Assembly (NCBI RefSeq): GCF_002086635.1
Contig: NZ_MVHD01000020.1
Coordinates: 1 to 64,000 of the forward strand
Source of the DNA: Mycobacterium alsense
GTDB lineage: Bacteria > Actinomycetota > Actinomycetes > Mycobacteriales > Mycobacteriaceae
Reading direction: 5' to 3'
Length of the DNA stretch: 64,000 nucleotides
In this document: positions 20,702 through 32,300 of the stretch, one piece after another
How positions within the stretch are numbered: the stretch's first letter is position 1
Layout: every line of letters starts with the position of its first letter
Translations under genes and position numbers: made by a program
Notes under the pieces: model-generated
Told to the model about the DNA's origin: nothing
Seen by the model: only the letters and a program-made list of their open reading frames with translations
Databases searched by the model: none

Positions 20702-21608
20702 CGACGTAATTCCAGTGGTCGGCCCCCCCGCGAACCTGCTCACCGGGGTGGTCAAGGCCATCCGCCCGCGCCAATGGGTGAAGAACGTCATCGTGCTGGC
20801 CGCGCCGCTGGCGGCGCTGGGCGGCCCCGTCCGCTACGACTACACCGAGGTCCTGACCAAGGTGGCGGTGGCGTTCGTGGTCTTCAGCCTGGCGGCGTCG
20901 GCGATATACCTGGTCAACGACGTGCGCGACGTCGCGGCCGACCGCGAGCATCCGACCAAGCGCTTCCGGCCGATCGCGGCCGGCGTCGTGCCCGAGTGGC
21001 TGGCCTACGTCCTGGCGGTGGTGCTGGGCGTGGCGTCCCTCGCGATTGCCTGGTGGCTGACGCCGAACCTGGCGTTGGTGATGGCCGTCTACCTGGGGAT
21101 GCAGCTCGGCTACTGCTTCGGCCTCAAACACCAAGCGGTGATGGACATCTGCATCGTCTCGTCGGCCTATCTGCTCCGGGCCATCGCCGGCGGCGCCGCC
21201 ACCGATATCCCGTTGTCGCAGTGGTTTTTGCTCTTCGTCGCGTTCGGGTCGCTGTTCATGGTGGCCGGCAAGCGCTACGCCGAGCTGCAGGTCGCCGAGC
21301 GCACCGGCGCGGTCATCCGCAAGGCGCTGGAGAGCTACACCAGCACCTATCTGCGGTTCGTCTGGACGATGTCGGCCACGGCGGTGGTGGTGTGCTACGG
21401 GCTGTGGGCCTTCGAGCGCGACCGCCATTCCGGGTCCTGGTTCGCGGTGTCGATGGTCCCGTTCACCATCGCGATCCTGCGCTACGCGGTCGACGTCGAC
21501 GGCGGCCTGGCCGGCGAGCCCGAGGACATCGCGCTGCGCGACCGGGTGTTGCAGCTGCTGGCGCTGGCGTGGATCGCGACGGTCGGGGCCGCCGTTGCCT
21601 TCGGCTAG
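20694..21608 (+). CDS. ubiA: Decaprenyl-phosphate phosphoribosyltransferase (DPPR synthase)
   Basis: A UbiA-superfamily integral membrane prenyltransferase that transfers 5-phosphoribose from PRPP to decaprenyl phosphate, the first committed step to decaprenyl-phosphoarabinose. The 304-residue protein has eight to nine hydrophobic spans and the aspartate-rich motif NDVRDVAAD beginning at residue 75. YCFGLKHQAVMDI forms the second conserved cytoplasmic loop. GTG 20694 is chosen; it overlaps the phosphatase gene by 8 bp and gives the normal family length. ubiA is also a site of ethambutol-resistance mutations in M. tuberculosis (recalled). Confidence 0.94.
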   Translation: MSDDVIPVVGPPANLLTGVVKAIRPRQWVKNVIVLAAPLAALGGPVRYDYTEVLTKVAVAFVVFSLAASAIYLVNDVRDVAADREHPTKRFRPIAAGVVPEWLAYVLAVVLGVASLAIAWWLTPNLALVMAVYLGMQLGYCFGLKHQAVMDICIVSSAYLLRAIAGGAATDIPLSQWFLLFVAFGSLFMVAGKRYAELQVAERTGAVIRKALESYTSTYLRFVWTMSATAVVVCYGLWAFERDRHSGSWFAVSMVPFTIAILRYAVDVDGGLAGEPEDIALRDRVLQLLALAWIATVGAAVAFG

Positions 21609-21639
21609 TCCCGACCTGAAGGCCCTGGCGCTGGGTGTG

Positions 21640-23580
21640 ATGCGCCGACGGCCGGCGGTGCGGCGGCCCGGCCGGCCGCTGTTCCGCTACCACGTCTGGG
21701 TCCGGGTCAGCCTGTGGATCAGCGTGGCGGTGGTGACCGTCCTGTTCGGCTGGGGGGCCTGGCAGCGGCGCTGGATCGCCGACGACGGGCTCATCGTGCT
21801 GCGCACGGTGCGCAATTTGCTGGCCGGCAACGGGCCGGTGTTCAACCAGGGCGAGCGGGTCGAGGCCAATACGTCCACCGCGTGGACCTACCTGATGTAC
21901 CTCGGGAGCTGGGTCGGCGGGCCGATGCGCATGGAATACGTGGCATTGGCGCTGGCCCTGACGCTGTCGCTGCTCGGTGTGGGCCTGTTGATGCTGGGCG
22001 CGGGCCGGTTGTACGCGCCCAGCCTGCGGGGCCGAAGGGCGATCATGGTGCCCGCCGGGGCGCTGGCCTACATCGCGTTACCCCCGGCACGTGACTTCGC
22101 CACCTCCGGCCTGGAAAGCGGGCTGACGCTGGCCTACCTGGGGTTGCTGTGGTGGATGATGGTGTGCTGGGCGCAGCCGGTCCGGGGCCGGCCGGACGGC
22201 CCGGTATTCATCGGCGCGCTGGCGTTCGTCGCCGGGTTCAGCGTTCTGGTCCGGCCCGAGCTGGCGCTGATGGGCGGGCTCGCGCTGATCATGATGCTGG
22301 TCGCGGCCCGCACCTGGCGCCGACGCGCGCTGGTCGTGGTGGCCGGCGGATTCCTGCCGGTCGCCTACGAGATCTTCCGGATGGGCTATTACGGGCTGCT
22401 GGTGCCGGGGACGGCGCTGGCCAAGGACGCGGCCGGCGACAAGTGGTCCCAGGGGATGGTCTATCTCTCGAACTTCAACGCGCCCTACGCGCTGTGGGTG
22501 CCGGCGGTATTGCTGCTCCCGTTGGGCGCGCTGATGGCGGCGGCGCGCCGCCGCCCGTCGTTCCTTCGTCCGGTCCTGTCGCCCGACTACGGCCGCTTCG
22601 CGCGGGCGGTGCAGAGCCCGTCGGCGGTGGTGGCTTTCGTCCTGTTCAGCGGGCTGCTGCAGGGGTTCTACTGGATTCGGCAGGGCGGCGACTTCATGCA
22701 CGCACGGGTGCTCCTGGCGCCGCTGTTTTGTTTGCTGGCGCCGGTGGCCGTCGTCCCGGTGGCCGTTCCGGACGGGCAGGACTACTCACGGGAAACGGGC
22801 TACTGGGTGGCGGGCGCCGCCAGCGCGTTGTGGCTCGGTCTGGCCGGCTGGTCGCTGTGGGCAGCAAACTCACCGGGGATGGGTTACGACGCCACCCACG
22901 TCACCTACTCCGGGATCGTCGACGAGCGCCGCTTCTATGCCCAGGCCACCGGGCGCGCCCACCCGCTGACGGCCGCCGACTACCTCGACTACCCCCGGAT
23001 GGCGGCCGTTCTCACGGCGCTCGACAACACCCCCGAGGGGGCGCTGCTGCTGCCGTCTGGCAACTACATCCAATGGGACCTGGTGCCGATGGCGCAGCCG
23101 GCGCCGGGGAGCAACCCGAACGACACCGTGCCGCAAAAGCCCCAGCACACGGTTTTTTTCACCAATCTGGGCATGCTGGGCATGAACGTCGGGCTCGACG
23201 TACGGGTGATCGACCAGATCGGTCTGGCAAACCCGCTCGCGCAGCACACCGAGCGCCTGAAACACGGTCGGATCGGGCACGACAAAAACCTCTTCCCGGA
23301 CTGGGTGATCGCCGACGGCCCATGGGTCAAGGTCTATCCGGGCATTCCGGGCTATCTGGACGCGAACTGGGTCGCCCAAGCGGTGGCGGCGCTGAAGTGC
23401 CCCGAGACACAAGCGGTGCTCAGCTCGGTGCGGGCCCCAATGACGTTGCACCGCTTCGTTTCCAACGCCGTGCACTCGTTCGAGTTCACCCGGTACCGCA
23501 TCGACCGCGTCCCGCTGTACGAGCTCGCCAGGTGCGGCCTGCCGGTTCCGGAGGCGATACCGCCGCCTCCCCGGGAGTGA
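21640..23580 (+). CDS. aftB: Arabinofuranosyltransferase AftB
   Basis: A GT-C membrane enzyme that adds the terminal beta-(1->2)-linked arabinofuranose to arabinan from decaprenyl-phosphoarabinose. About nine or ten membrane spans lie in the first 430 residues, and a soluble periplasmic C-terminal domain follows. The first periplasmic loop has the GT-C aspartates in QRRWIADDGLIVLRTVRNL. The start is uncertain: ATG 21640 gives 646 residues, in-frame TTG 21595 gives 661 and overlaps ubiA, and the M. tuberculosis protein is somewhat shorter. An A/T-centred palindrome follows the stop by about 10 bp. Confidence 0.92.
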   Translation: MRRRPAVRRPGRPLFRYHVWVRVSLWISVAVVTVLFGWGAWQRRWIADDGLIVLRTVRNLLAGNGPVFNQGERVEANTSTAWTYLMYLGSWVGGPMRMEYVALALALTLSLLGVGLLMLGAGRLYAPSLRGRRAIMVPAGALAYIALPPARDFATSGLESGLTLAYLGLLWWMMVCWAQPVRGRPDGPVFIGALAFVAGFSVLVRPELALMGGLALIMMLVAARTWRRRALVVVAGGFLPVAYEIFRMGYYGLLVPGTALAKDAAGDKWSQGMVYLSNFNAPYALWVPAVLLLPLGALMAAARRRPSFLRPVLSPDYGRFARAVQSPSAVVAFVLFSGLLQGFYWIRQGGDFMHARVLLAPLFCLLAPVAVVPVAVPDGQDYSRETGYWVAGAASALWLGLAGWSLWAANSPGMGYDATHVTYSGIVDERRFYAQATGRAHPLTAADYLDYPRMAAVLTALDNTPEGALLLPSGNYIQWDLVPMAQPAPGSNPNDTVPQKPQHTVFFTNLGMLGMNVGLDVRVIDQIGLANPLAQHTERLKHGRIGHDKNLFPDWVIADGPWVKVYPGIPGYLDANWVAQAVAALKCPETQAVLSSVRAPMTLHRFVSNAVHSFEFTRYRIDRVPLYELARCGLPVPEAIPPPPRE

Positions 23581-24957
<1,377 letters not shown>

Positions 24958-24977
24958 GAGATAAGCAACGCGACTGA

Positions 24978-25005
24978 CGGCGGCGATCCCTCGGGGTCGC
25001 CGCCG
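24978..25005 (+). terminator. Hairpin terminator after fbpA
   Basis: A 9-bp perfect stem, CGGCGGCGA (24978-24986) and TCGCCGCCG (24997-25005), has a 10-base loop that can itself pair CCC with GGG. The T-rich sequence TTGGTTTA follows. It lies 20 bp after the fbpA stop. Confidence 0.8.
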
Positions 25006-25088
25006 TTGGTTTATCGATCGCCGGGTGTGGTCTATTTCACTGCCCTGCGGTTACTGTGCTCACAGCGACTAGACGATGGAGGGTGGAG

Positions 25089-25997
25089 ATGAGGGTCGTT
25101 CGGGGTCTGTCAGCGCTGCTGCGGGTGTTCTGCGTCGCCGCACTGTCGGTGGGGGTGGGCGTAGTCGTGACCACCGGCCCTGCCGGAAAGGCGCGCGCCG
25201 CGGGTTACGAGAGCCTGATGGTGCCGTCGGCGGCGATGGGCCGCGACATCCCGGTGGCCTTCCTGGGCGGCGGCCCGCACGCCGTTTATCTGCTGGACGC
25301 CTTCAACGCCGCGCCGGACGTCAGCAACTGGGTCACCGCCGGCAACGCGATGAACACCCTGGCCGGCAAGGGGATCTCGGTGGTGGCGCCCGCGGGCGGG
25401 GCCTGGAGTATGTACACCAACTGGGAGCAGGACGGCAGCAAGCAGTGGGACACCTTCCTGTCCAACGAACTGCCCAACTGGCTGGCGGCCAACAAGGGCC
25501 TCGCGCCCGGCGGCCACGCCGCCGTCGGCGCCTCCCAGGGCGGCTACGGCGCCATGGCGCTGGCCGCCTTCCACCCCGACCGCTTCGGCTTCGCCGGCTC
25601 GCTGTCCGGGTTCCTCTATCCGTCGAACACCACGACCAACGGCGCGATCCTGGCCGGCCTGCAGCAATTCGGCGGCGTCGACGGCAACGGAATGTGGGGC
25701 GCCCCGCAGCTGGGCCGGTGGAAGTGGCACGACCCCTACGTGCACGCCGCGCTGCTGGCGCAGAACAACACCCGCGTGTGGGTCTACAGCCCGACGAACA
25801 TGGGCGGCGACGACGCCGCGATGATCGGGCAGGCGGGCGAGGCGATGGGCAACAGCCGGATGTTCTACCAGCAGTACCGCAGCGTGGGCGGGCACAACGG
25901 CCACTTCGACTTCCCCGGCGGCGGCGACAACGGCTGGGGCTCGTGGTCGGGCCAGCTGGGAGCCATGTCGGGCGACATCGTCGGCGCCATCCGGTAG
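25089..25997 (+). CDS. fbpD: MPT51/FbpD-like antigen 85 family secreted protein
   Basis: A 302-residue precursor with a signal peptide (residues about 1-36, ending in KARAAG) and an alpha/beta-hydrolase fold of the antigen 85 family, without the full mycolyltransferase substrate-binding features. M. tuberculosis MPT51 lacks the catalytic serine (my recall: alanine in the GAAQGG elbow). Here residue 149 is serine in VGASQGGYGAM, an intact GXSXG nucleophile elbow, and SVGGHNGHFDFP keeps the histidine region. It may bind fibronectin or wall glycans, or be weakly active. ATG 25089 is chosen because of GGTGGAG just upstream; ATG-like 25056 would add 11 residues. Confidence 0.9.
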   Translation: MRVVRGLSALLRVFCVAALSVGVGVVVTTGPAGKARAAGYESLMVPSAAMGRDIPVAFLGGGPHAVYLLDAFNAAPDVSNWVTAGNAMNTLAGKGISVVAPAGGAWSMYTNWEQDGSKQWDTFLSNELPNWLAANKGLAPGGHAAVGASQGGYGAMALAAFHPDRFGFAGSLSGFLYPSNTTTNGAILAGLQQFGGVDGNGMWGAPQLGRWKWHDPYVHAALLAQNNTRVWVYSPTNMGGDDAAMIGQAGEAMGNSRMFYQQYRSVGGHNGHFDFPGGGDNGWGSWSGQLGAMSGDIVGAIR

Positions 25998-26017
25998 CCC
26001 GGCCGCCCCGCGTAGGC

Positions 26018-26033
26018 CCGGCGAAAACGCCGG
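26018..26033. terminator. Small hairpin after fbpD
   Basis: CCGGCG and CGCCGG form a perfect 6-bp stem with an AAAA loop, 20 bp after the fbpD stop. No U-run follows, so it may be a weak terminator or a 3'-end stabiliser. Confidence 0.4.
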
Positions 26034-26117
26034 TACCGTGTAGGGAGTCCAGCAGCGGGCGGATGGCCGCTCGCCTGGAAATCAGCTGCGATCTACCGAC
26101 CCTGCTAGCGGGAGAAC

Positions 26118-27128
26118 ATGACGACGAGCGCGCGGCGGAGACGCCACCGGATCCTGGCCTGGACTGCCGCCCTGGCGGTGGCCGGCGTCGTGTTGCTGGT
26201 GGTGGTGGCCGTGGTGGTGCTGCTGCGCGGCCACGACACCCCGCCCAGCGCGGTGCCGCCCGGGATCCTGCCGCCGTCGTCGGCGACCAGCCACCCGCAC
26301 AAGCCGCGGCCGGCGTTCCAGGACGCGTCCTGCCCCGACGTGCAGCTGGTCAACGTTCCGGGCACGTGGGAGTCGTCGGTGCAGGACGACCCGCTCAACC
26401 CGATGCAGTTTCCAAACGCGTTGCTGCACAAGGTGACCGCGGAGATTGCGCAGCAATTCCCTGCGTCGCGGGTGCAGCCGTTCACCGTCCCCTACACGGC
26501 GCAATTCCACAATCCGTTGGGCGGTGACCCGCAGATGTCCTACAACGACAGCCGCGCGGAAGGCACCCGCGCGACCGTTCAGGCGATGACCGACATGAAC
26601 AACAAGTGCCCGTTGACCAGCTATGTGCTGATGGGCTTCTCCCAGGGCGCGGTGATCGCCGGCGACATCGCCAGCGACATCGGCAACGGCCGGGGTCCCG
26701 TCGACGACGACCTGGTCCTCGGTGTGACATTGATCGCCGACGGGCGCCGCCAGGAGGGGGTGGGCAACGACGTCGGGCCCAACCCGCCGGGCCAGGGCGC
26801 CGAGATCACCCTGCACGAGGTGCCGATGCTGTCCGGGCTCGGCCTGACCATGACCGGCGAGCGGCCGGGCGGGTTCGGCGCGCTCAACGGCAAGACCAAC
26901 GAGATCTGCGCGCCCGGTGACCTCATCTGCTCCGCACCCAACGAGGCCTTCAGCATCGCCAACCTGCCCGGCACCCTCAACACCCTGGCCGGCGGCGCCG
27001 GCCAACCGGTCCACGCGCTGTATGCCACGACGCAGTTCTGGAACCTCGACGGGGTGCCGGCGACCGATTGGACGCTCAATTGGGCCCGGGGGTTGATCGA
27101 AAACGCGCCGCATCCCAAGCACGGGTGA
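26118..27128 (+). CDS. culp6: Cutinase-like phospholipase/thioesterase Rv3802c type
   Basis: An essential envelope lipase in mycobacteria with phospholipase A and thioesterase activity, located next to the mycolate-condensing genes. The 336-residue protein has a basic N-terminus and one hydrophobic signal anchor (residues about 13-36). A proline-rich linker then leads to a cutinase-type alpha/beta-hydrolase domain. The nucleophile is Ser175 in [12 protein letters not shown]; conserved cysteines flank the domain ([15 protein letters not shown]). The aspartate and histidine of the triad fall in the [13 protein letters not shown] and [11 protein letters not shown] regions. The following 285-bp gap separates it from fadD32. 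Confidence 0.9.
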   Translation: MTTSARRRRHRILAWTAALAVAGVVLLVVVAVVVLLRGHDTPPSAVPPGILPPSSATSHPHKPRPAFQDASCPDVQLVNVPGTWESSVQDDPLNPMQFPNALLHKVTAEIAQQFPASRVQPFTVPYTAQFHNPLGGDPQMSYNDSRAEGTRATVQAMTDMNNKCPLTSYVLMGFSQGAVIAGDIASDIGNGRGPVDDDLVLGVTLIADGRRQEGVGNDVGPNPPGQGAEITLHEVPMLSGLGLTMTGERPGGFGALNGKTNEICAPGDLICSAPNEAFSIANLPGTLNTLAGGAGQPVHALYATTQFWNLDGVPATDWTLNWARGLIENAPHPKHG

Positions 27129-27413
27129 TCGGGCATTGGACAGGCACCGGACACAGCCGTTACCTAGCCGCTTACCAAGCGTGATCGGCGGTACCTTGTG
27201 ATTTGGCCAGCCGCGAGGCGACCCTTAACATTAAGAGAAAACTAAGAGCAATAAGAACGTCGTCGCGGCCCCGATCGGGGCCCACGCCAGCACGGACCGG
27301 CGCCTTCAAGCGGGTCCCTGCTGGTTCGTGTATAGAGGACCCGTCGGCGCAGCCGGCACAAGATTTTAGGTCGGCGAAGCCCGACACCCGATGGTTGTGA
27401 CAGGAGAGGCGGC
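27129..27413 (+). promoter_or_regulatory. Upstream region of fadD32-pks13-accD4 with phased TAAGA repeats
   Basis: A 285-bp non-coding gap with an unusually A-rich core (27226-27262). Within it TAAGAG (27232), TAAGAG (27243) and TAAGA (27252) recur at 11- and 9-bp spacing, about one helical turn each. A TATAGA hexamer at 27331 is a weak -10 candidate. GGAGAGG precedes the fadD32 ATG. The repeats are candidates for binding a regulator of mycolate condensation. Confidence 0.5.
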
Positions 27414-29312
27414 ATGGCGTACCACAACCCGTTCATCGTGAATGGAAAGATCAGGTTCCCGGACAACACGAACCTGGTTCGTCACGTTGAGAAGTGGGCG
27501 AAGGTTCGCGGCGACAGGCTCGCCTACCGGTTCGTGGACTTCTCCACGGAACGCGACGGTGTCTACCGCGACATCGTCTGGCGCGACTTCAGCGCCCGCA
27601 ACCGGGCGGTGGGTGCCCGTCTGCAGCAGGTCACCCAGCCGGGCGACCGCATCGCCATCCTGTGCCCGCAGAACCTCAACTACTTGATCGCCTTCTTCGG
27701 CGCCCTGTACGCCGGGCGGATCGCGGTGCCCTTGTTCGACCCCAGCGAGCCCGGTCACGTCGGGCGCCTGCACGCCGTGCTCGACGACTGCACCCCCTCG
27801 ACGATCCTGACCACCACCGACGCCGCCGAGGGTGTCCGCAAGTTCATCCGCGCCCGCGCGGCCAAGGAACGCCCCCGCGTCATCGCCGTCGACGCGGTGC
27901 CCGACGAGGTGGCCGCGACCTGGCAGGAGCCCGAGGCCGACTACAACACCATCGCCTACCTGCAGTACACGTCCGGCTCCACCCGCACCCCGACCGGGGT
28001 GGAGATCACCCACCTCAACCTGCCCACCAACGTGCTGCAGGTGCTCAACGGGCTGGAAGGCAAGGAGGGCGACCGCGGGCTGAGCTGGCTGCCGTTCTTC
28101 CACGACATGGGCCTCATCACGGCGCTGCTGTCACCGGTGCTCGGCCACAACTTCACCTTCATGACCCCGGCCGCGTTCGTGCGCCGGCCCGGGCGCTGGA
28201 TCCGGGAGATGGCGCGCAAGCCCGACGACGCGCCGGACTGCGAGGTGTTCACCGTGGCGCCCAACTTCGCCTTCGAGCACGCCGCCGTGCGCGGGGTGCC
28301 CAAGGAGGGCGAGCCGCCGCTGGACCTGAGCAACGTCAAGGGGATCCTCAACGGCAGCGAGCCGGTGTCACCGGCGTCGATGCGCAAGTTCTACGAGGCG
28401 TTCGCGCCCTACGGCCTGCGCGAGACGGCGATCAAGCCCTCCTACGGCCTGGCAGAGGCGACGCTGTTCGTCTCGACCACCCCGATGGACGAGGCGCCCA
28501 CCGTCATCCACGTCGACCGCGACGAACTGAACAAACAGCGCTTCGTCGAGGTCCCCGCCGACGCGCCCAACGCCGTCGCGCAGGTCTCCGCGGGCGTCAT
28601 CGGCGTCGACGAATGGGCGGTCATCGTCGACCCGGACACCGCCAGCGAGCTGCCCGACGGTCACATCGGCGAGATCTGGTTGCACGGCAACAACCTCGGT
28701 ATCGGCTACTGGGGCAAGGAGGCCGAGACCACCGAGACCTTCAAGAACATCCTCAAGTCGCGCGTCAGCCAGTCCCACGCCGAGGGCGCGCCCGACGACG
28801 GCATGTGGGTGCGCACCGGCGACTACGGCACCTACTTCAAGGGCCACCTCTACATAGCGGGCCGCATCAAGGACCTGGTGATCATCGACGGCCGCAACCA
28901 CTACCCGCAGGACCTGGAGTACTCGGCGCAGGAGGCCAGCCGCGCCTTGCGGACCGGCTACGTCGCCGCGTTCTCCGTCCCGGCCAACCAGCTGCCGCAG
29001 GTGGTGTTCGACAACCCGCACGCCGGCATCAAGTACGACCCCGAGGACACCTCCGAGCAGTTGGTGATCGTCGCCGAGCGCGCCGCCGGCACGCACAAGC
29101 TCGAATACCAGCCCATCGCCGACGACATCCGGGCCGCCATCGCGGTGCGCCACGGGGTGACCGTGCGCGACCTGCTGCTGGTGCAGGCCGGGACGATTCC
29201 GCGCACCTCGAGCGGCAAAATCGGGCGCCGCGCGTGCCGCGCCGCCTACCTCGACGGAAGCTTGCGCAGCGGCGTCGGTTCGCCGACGGCGTTCGCCAGC
29301 TCAACGGACTGA
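27414..29312 (+). CDS. fadD32: Long-chain fatty-acyl-AMP ligase FadD32
   Basis: Activates the meromycolic acid as an acyl-adenylate and loads it onto the N-terminal acyl carrier domain of Pks13. The 632-residue protein has the adenylate-forming P-loop motif [11 protein letters not shown], the second core motif [10 protein letters not shown], the [17 protein letters not shown] hinge region and C-terminal [11 protein letters not shown] with the catalytic-type lysine. The FAAL-specific insertion lies around residues 350-400. It is the first gene of the fadD32-pks13-accD4 operon; pks13 begins 10 bp after its stop. Confidence 0.97.
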   Translation: MAYHNPFIVNGKIRFPDNTNLVRHVEKWAKVRGDRLAYRFVDFSTERDGVYRDIVWRDFSARNRAVGARLQQVTQPGDRIAILCPQNLNYLIAFFGALYAGRIAVPLFDPSEPGHVGRLHAVLDDCTPSTILTTTDAAEGVRKFIRARAAKERPRVIAVDAVPDEVAATWQEPEADYNTIAYLQYTSGSTRTPTGVEITHLNLPTNVLQVLNGLEGKEGDRGLSWLPFFHDMGLITALLSPVLGHNFTFMTPAAFVRRPGRWIREMARKPDDAPDCEVFTVAPNFAFEHAAVRGVPKEGEPPLDLSNVKGILNGSEPVSPASMRKFYEAFAPYGLRETAIKPSYGLAEATLFVSTTPMDEAPTVIHVDRDELNKQRFVEVPADAPNAVAQVSAGVIGVDEWAVIVDPDTASELPDGHIGEIWLHGNNLGIGYWGKEAETTETFKNILKSRVSQSHAEGAPDDGMWVRTGDYGTYFKGHLYIAGRIKDLVIIDGRNHYPQDLEYSAQEASRALRTGYVAAFSVPANQLPQVVFDNPHAGIKYDPEDTSEQLVIVAERAAGTHKLEYQPIADDIRAAIAVRHGVTVRDLLLVQAGTIPRTSSGKIGRRACRAAYLDGSLRSGVGSPTAFASSTD

Positions 29313-29322
29313 ACACGACACC

Positions 29323-32300
29323 ATGACTGATACAGAACCTGACACCACCCCGGCCCCCGCGACCGACGGGAATCCGCCCGCCAAGAAGACCGAGATGACC
29401 GTCCCCGAGATGCGGCAGTGGCTGCGCAACTACGTGGCCAAGGCCACCGGGCAGTCTCCCGATTCGATCGACGAGTCGGTGCCGATGGTCGAGTTGGGCC
29501 TGTCCTCGCGGGACGCGGTGTCGATGGCCGCCGACATCGAGGACATGACCGGGGTCACGCTGTCCGTTGCGGTGGCGTTCCAGCACCCGACCATCGAATC
29601 GCTCGCGACCCGGATCATCGAGGGCGAGCCGGAACCGGACACGACGGGTGACGACAACACCGACTGGTCGCGCACCGGCCCGGCCGAGCGCGTCGACATC
29701 GCGATCGTGGGCTTGTCGACGCGGCTGCCCGGCGACATGAACACCCCCGACGAGACCTGGCAGGCGCTGCTCGAGGGCCGCGACGCCATCACCGACCTGC
29801 CGGAGGGCCGCTGGGAGGAGTTCCTCGAAGAGCCGCGGCTGGCCGAGCGGGTCGCGCGAGCCCGCACCCGCGGCGGCTACCTGAAGGACATCAAGGGCTT
29901 CGACTCCGAGTTCTTCGCCGTGGCCAAGACCGAGGCCGACAACATCGATCCGCAACAGCGGATGGCGCTGGAGCTGACCTGGGAGGCCCTCGAGCACGCC
30001 CGCATCCCCGCGTCCAGCCTGCGCGGCCGGCCCGTCGGCGTGTACGTCGGCGTCTCCAACAACGACTACAGCATCCTGGCGGTGTCCGACCCGACCGCCG
30101 CCCACCCCTACGCGATCACCGGCACCGCGACCTCGATCATCGCCAACCGCGTGTCGTACTTCTACGACTTCCGCGGGCCGTCCGTCGCCGTCGACACCGC
30201 CTGCTCGAGCTCGCTGGTGGCGATCCACCAGGCCGTGCAGGCGCTGCGCAACGGCGAGGCCGACGTCGCCGTGGCCGGCGGTGTCAACGCGCTGATCACC
30301 CCCGCGGTGACGCTCGGTTTCGACGAGATCGGCGCGGTGCTCGCCCCCGACGGCCGGATCAAGTCGTTCTCCTCCGACGCCGACGGCTACACCCGGTCCG
30401 AGGGCGGCGGCATGCTGGTGCTCAAGCGGGTCGACGACGCCCGCCGCGACGGCGACCAGATCCTGGCCGTGATCGCCGGCAGCGCGGTCAACCACGACGG
30501 CCGGTCCAACGGCCTGATCGCGCCCAACCAGGACGCGCAGGCCGACGTGCTGCGCCGGGCGTACAAGGACGCCGGCATCGATCCGCGCACCGTCGACTAC
30601 ATCGAGGCGCACGGCACCGGCACCGTCCTCGGCGACCCGATCGAGGCCGAGGCGCTGGGCCGCATCGTCGGCCGGGGGCGCCCCGCCGACCGGCCGGCGC
30701 TGCTGGGCGCGGTGAAAACCAATGTGGGACACCTGGAGTCGGCCGCCGGCGCGGCCAGCATGGCCAAGGTGGTGCTGGCGCTGCACCACGACAAGCTGCC
30801 GCCCAACATCAACTTCGCCGGCCCCAGCCCGTACATCGACTTCGACGCGATGCGCCTGAAGGTCGTCGACCAGGTGACCGACTGGCCGCGCTATGGCGGG
30901 TACGCGCTGGCCGGGGTGTCGAGCTTCGGCTTCGGCGGCGCCAACGCGCACGTGGTGGTGCGCGAGGTGCTCCCCCGCGACGTGGTCGAAAGGGAGCCCG
31001 AGCCCCAGCCGGAACCCGAGGTGAAGGCGCCCGCCGACGCGGCCGAGGCGCCCACGTTCGAGGCCCATTCGCTGCGGTTCGACGACTTCGGCAACATCAT
31101 CACCGATGCGCCCGGGGCCGAGGAGGACGAGCCCGAGCTGCCGGGCGTGACCGAAGAGGCGCTGCGCCTCAAGGAGGCCGCGCTGGAAGAGCTTGCGGCG
31201 CAAGAGGCCACGGCCCCGCTGATCCCGCTCGTGGTGTCGGCGTTCCTGACGTCGCGCAAGAAGGCCGCCGCCGCCGAGCTGGCGGACTGGATGGAAAGTC
31301 CCGAGGGCCAGGCGTCGTCGCTGGAGTCGATCGGCCGGTCGCTGTCCCGGCGCAACCACGGGCGGTCCCGGGCGGTGGTGCTGGCGCACGACCACGAGGA
31401 GGCCGTCAAGGGCCTGCGGGCGGTCGCCGAGGGCAAGCAGCGGCCGGGAGTGTTCAGCACCGACGGGCCGGTGACCAACGGCCCGGTGTGGGTGCTGGCC
31501 GGTTTCGGCGCGCAGCACCGCAAGATGGGCAAGAGCCTGTACCTGCGCAACGAGGTCTTCGCCGAATGGATCGAGAAGGTCGACGCGCTGGTCCAGGACG
31601 AGCTGGGCTACTCGGTGCTCGAGCTGATCCTCGACGACTCGCAGGACTACGGCATCGAGACCACGCAGGTCACCATCTTCGCGATCCAGATCGCGCTGGG
31701 TGAGCTGCTCCGCCACCACGGCGCCAAGCCCGCCGCGGTCGTCGGGCAGTCGCTGGGCGAGGCCGCGTCGGCGTACTTCGCGGGCGGCCTGTCGCTGCGC
31801 GACGCCACCCGGGCCATCTGCTCGCGTTCCCACCTCATGGGTGAGGGCGAGGCGATGCTGTTCGGCGAGTACATCCGCCTGATGGCGCTGGTGGAATACT
31901 CCGCCGACGAGATCAAGACGGTGTTCTCCGACTACCCGGACCTGGAGGTGTGCGTCTACGCCGCCCCCACCCAGACCGTCATCGGCGGCCCGCCCGAGCA
32001 GGTCGACGCGATCATCGCCCGCGCCGAGGCCGAGGGCAAGTTCGCCCGCAAGTTCCAGACCAAGGGCGCCAGCCACACCCAGCAGATGGATCCGCTGCTC
32101 GGCGAGCTCGCCGCCGAGCTGCAGGGCATCAAGCCGATGAGCCCGACGTGCGGCATCTACTCGACGGTGCACGAGGGCAGCTACATCAAGCCCGGCGCCG
32201 ACCCGATCCACGACGTCGACTACTGGAAGAAGGGCCTGCGGCATTCCGTCTACTTCACCCAGGGGATCCGCAACGCCGTCGACAGCGGGCACACCACCTT

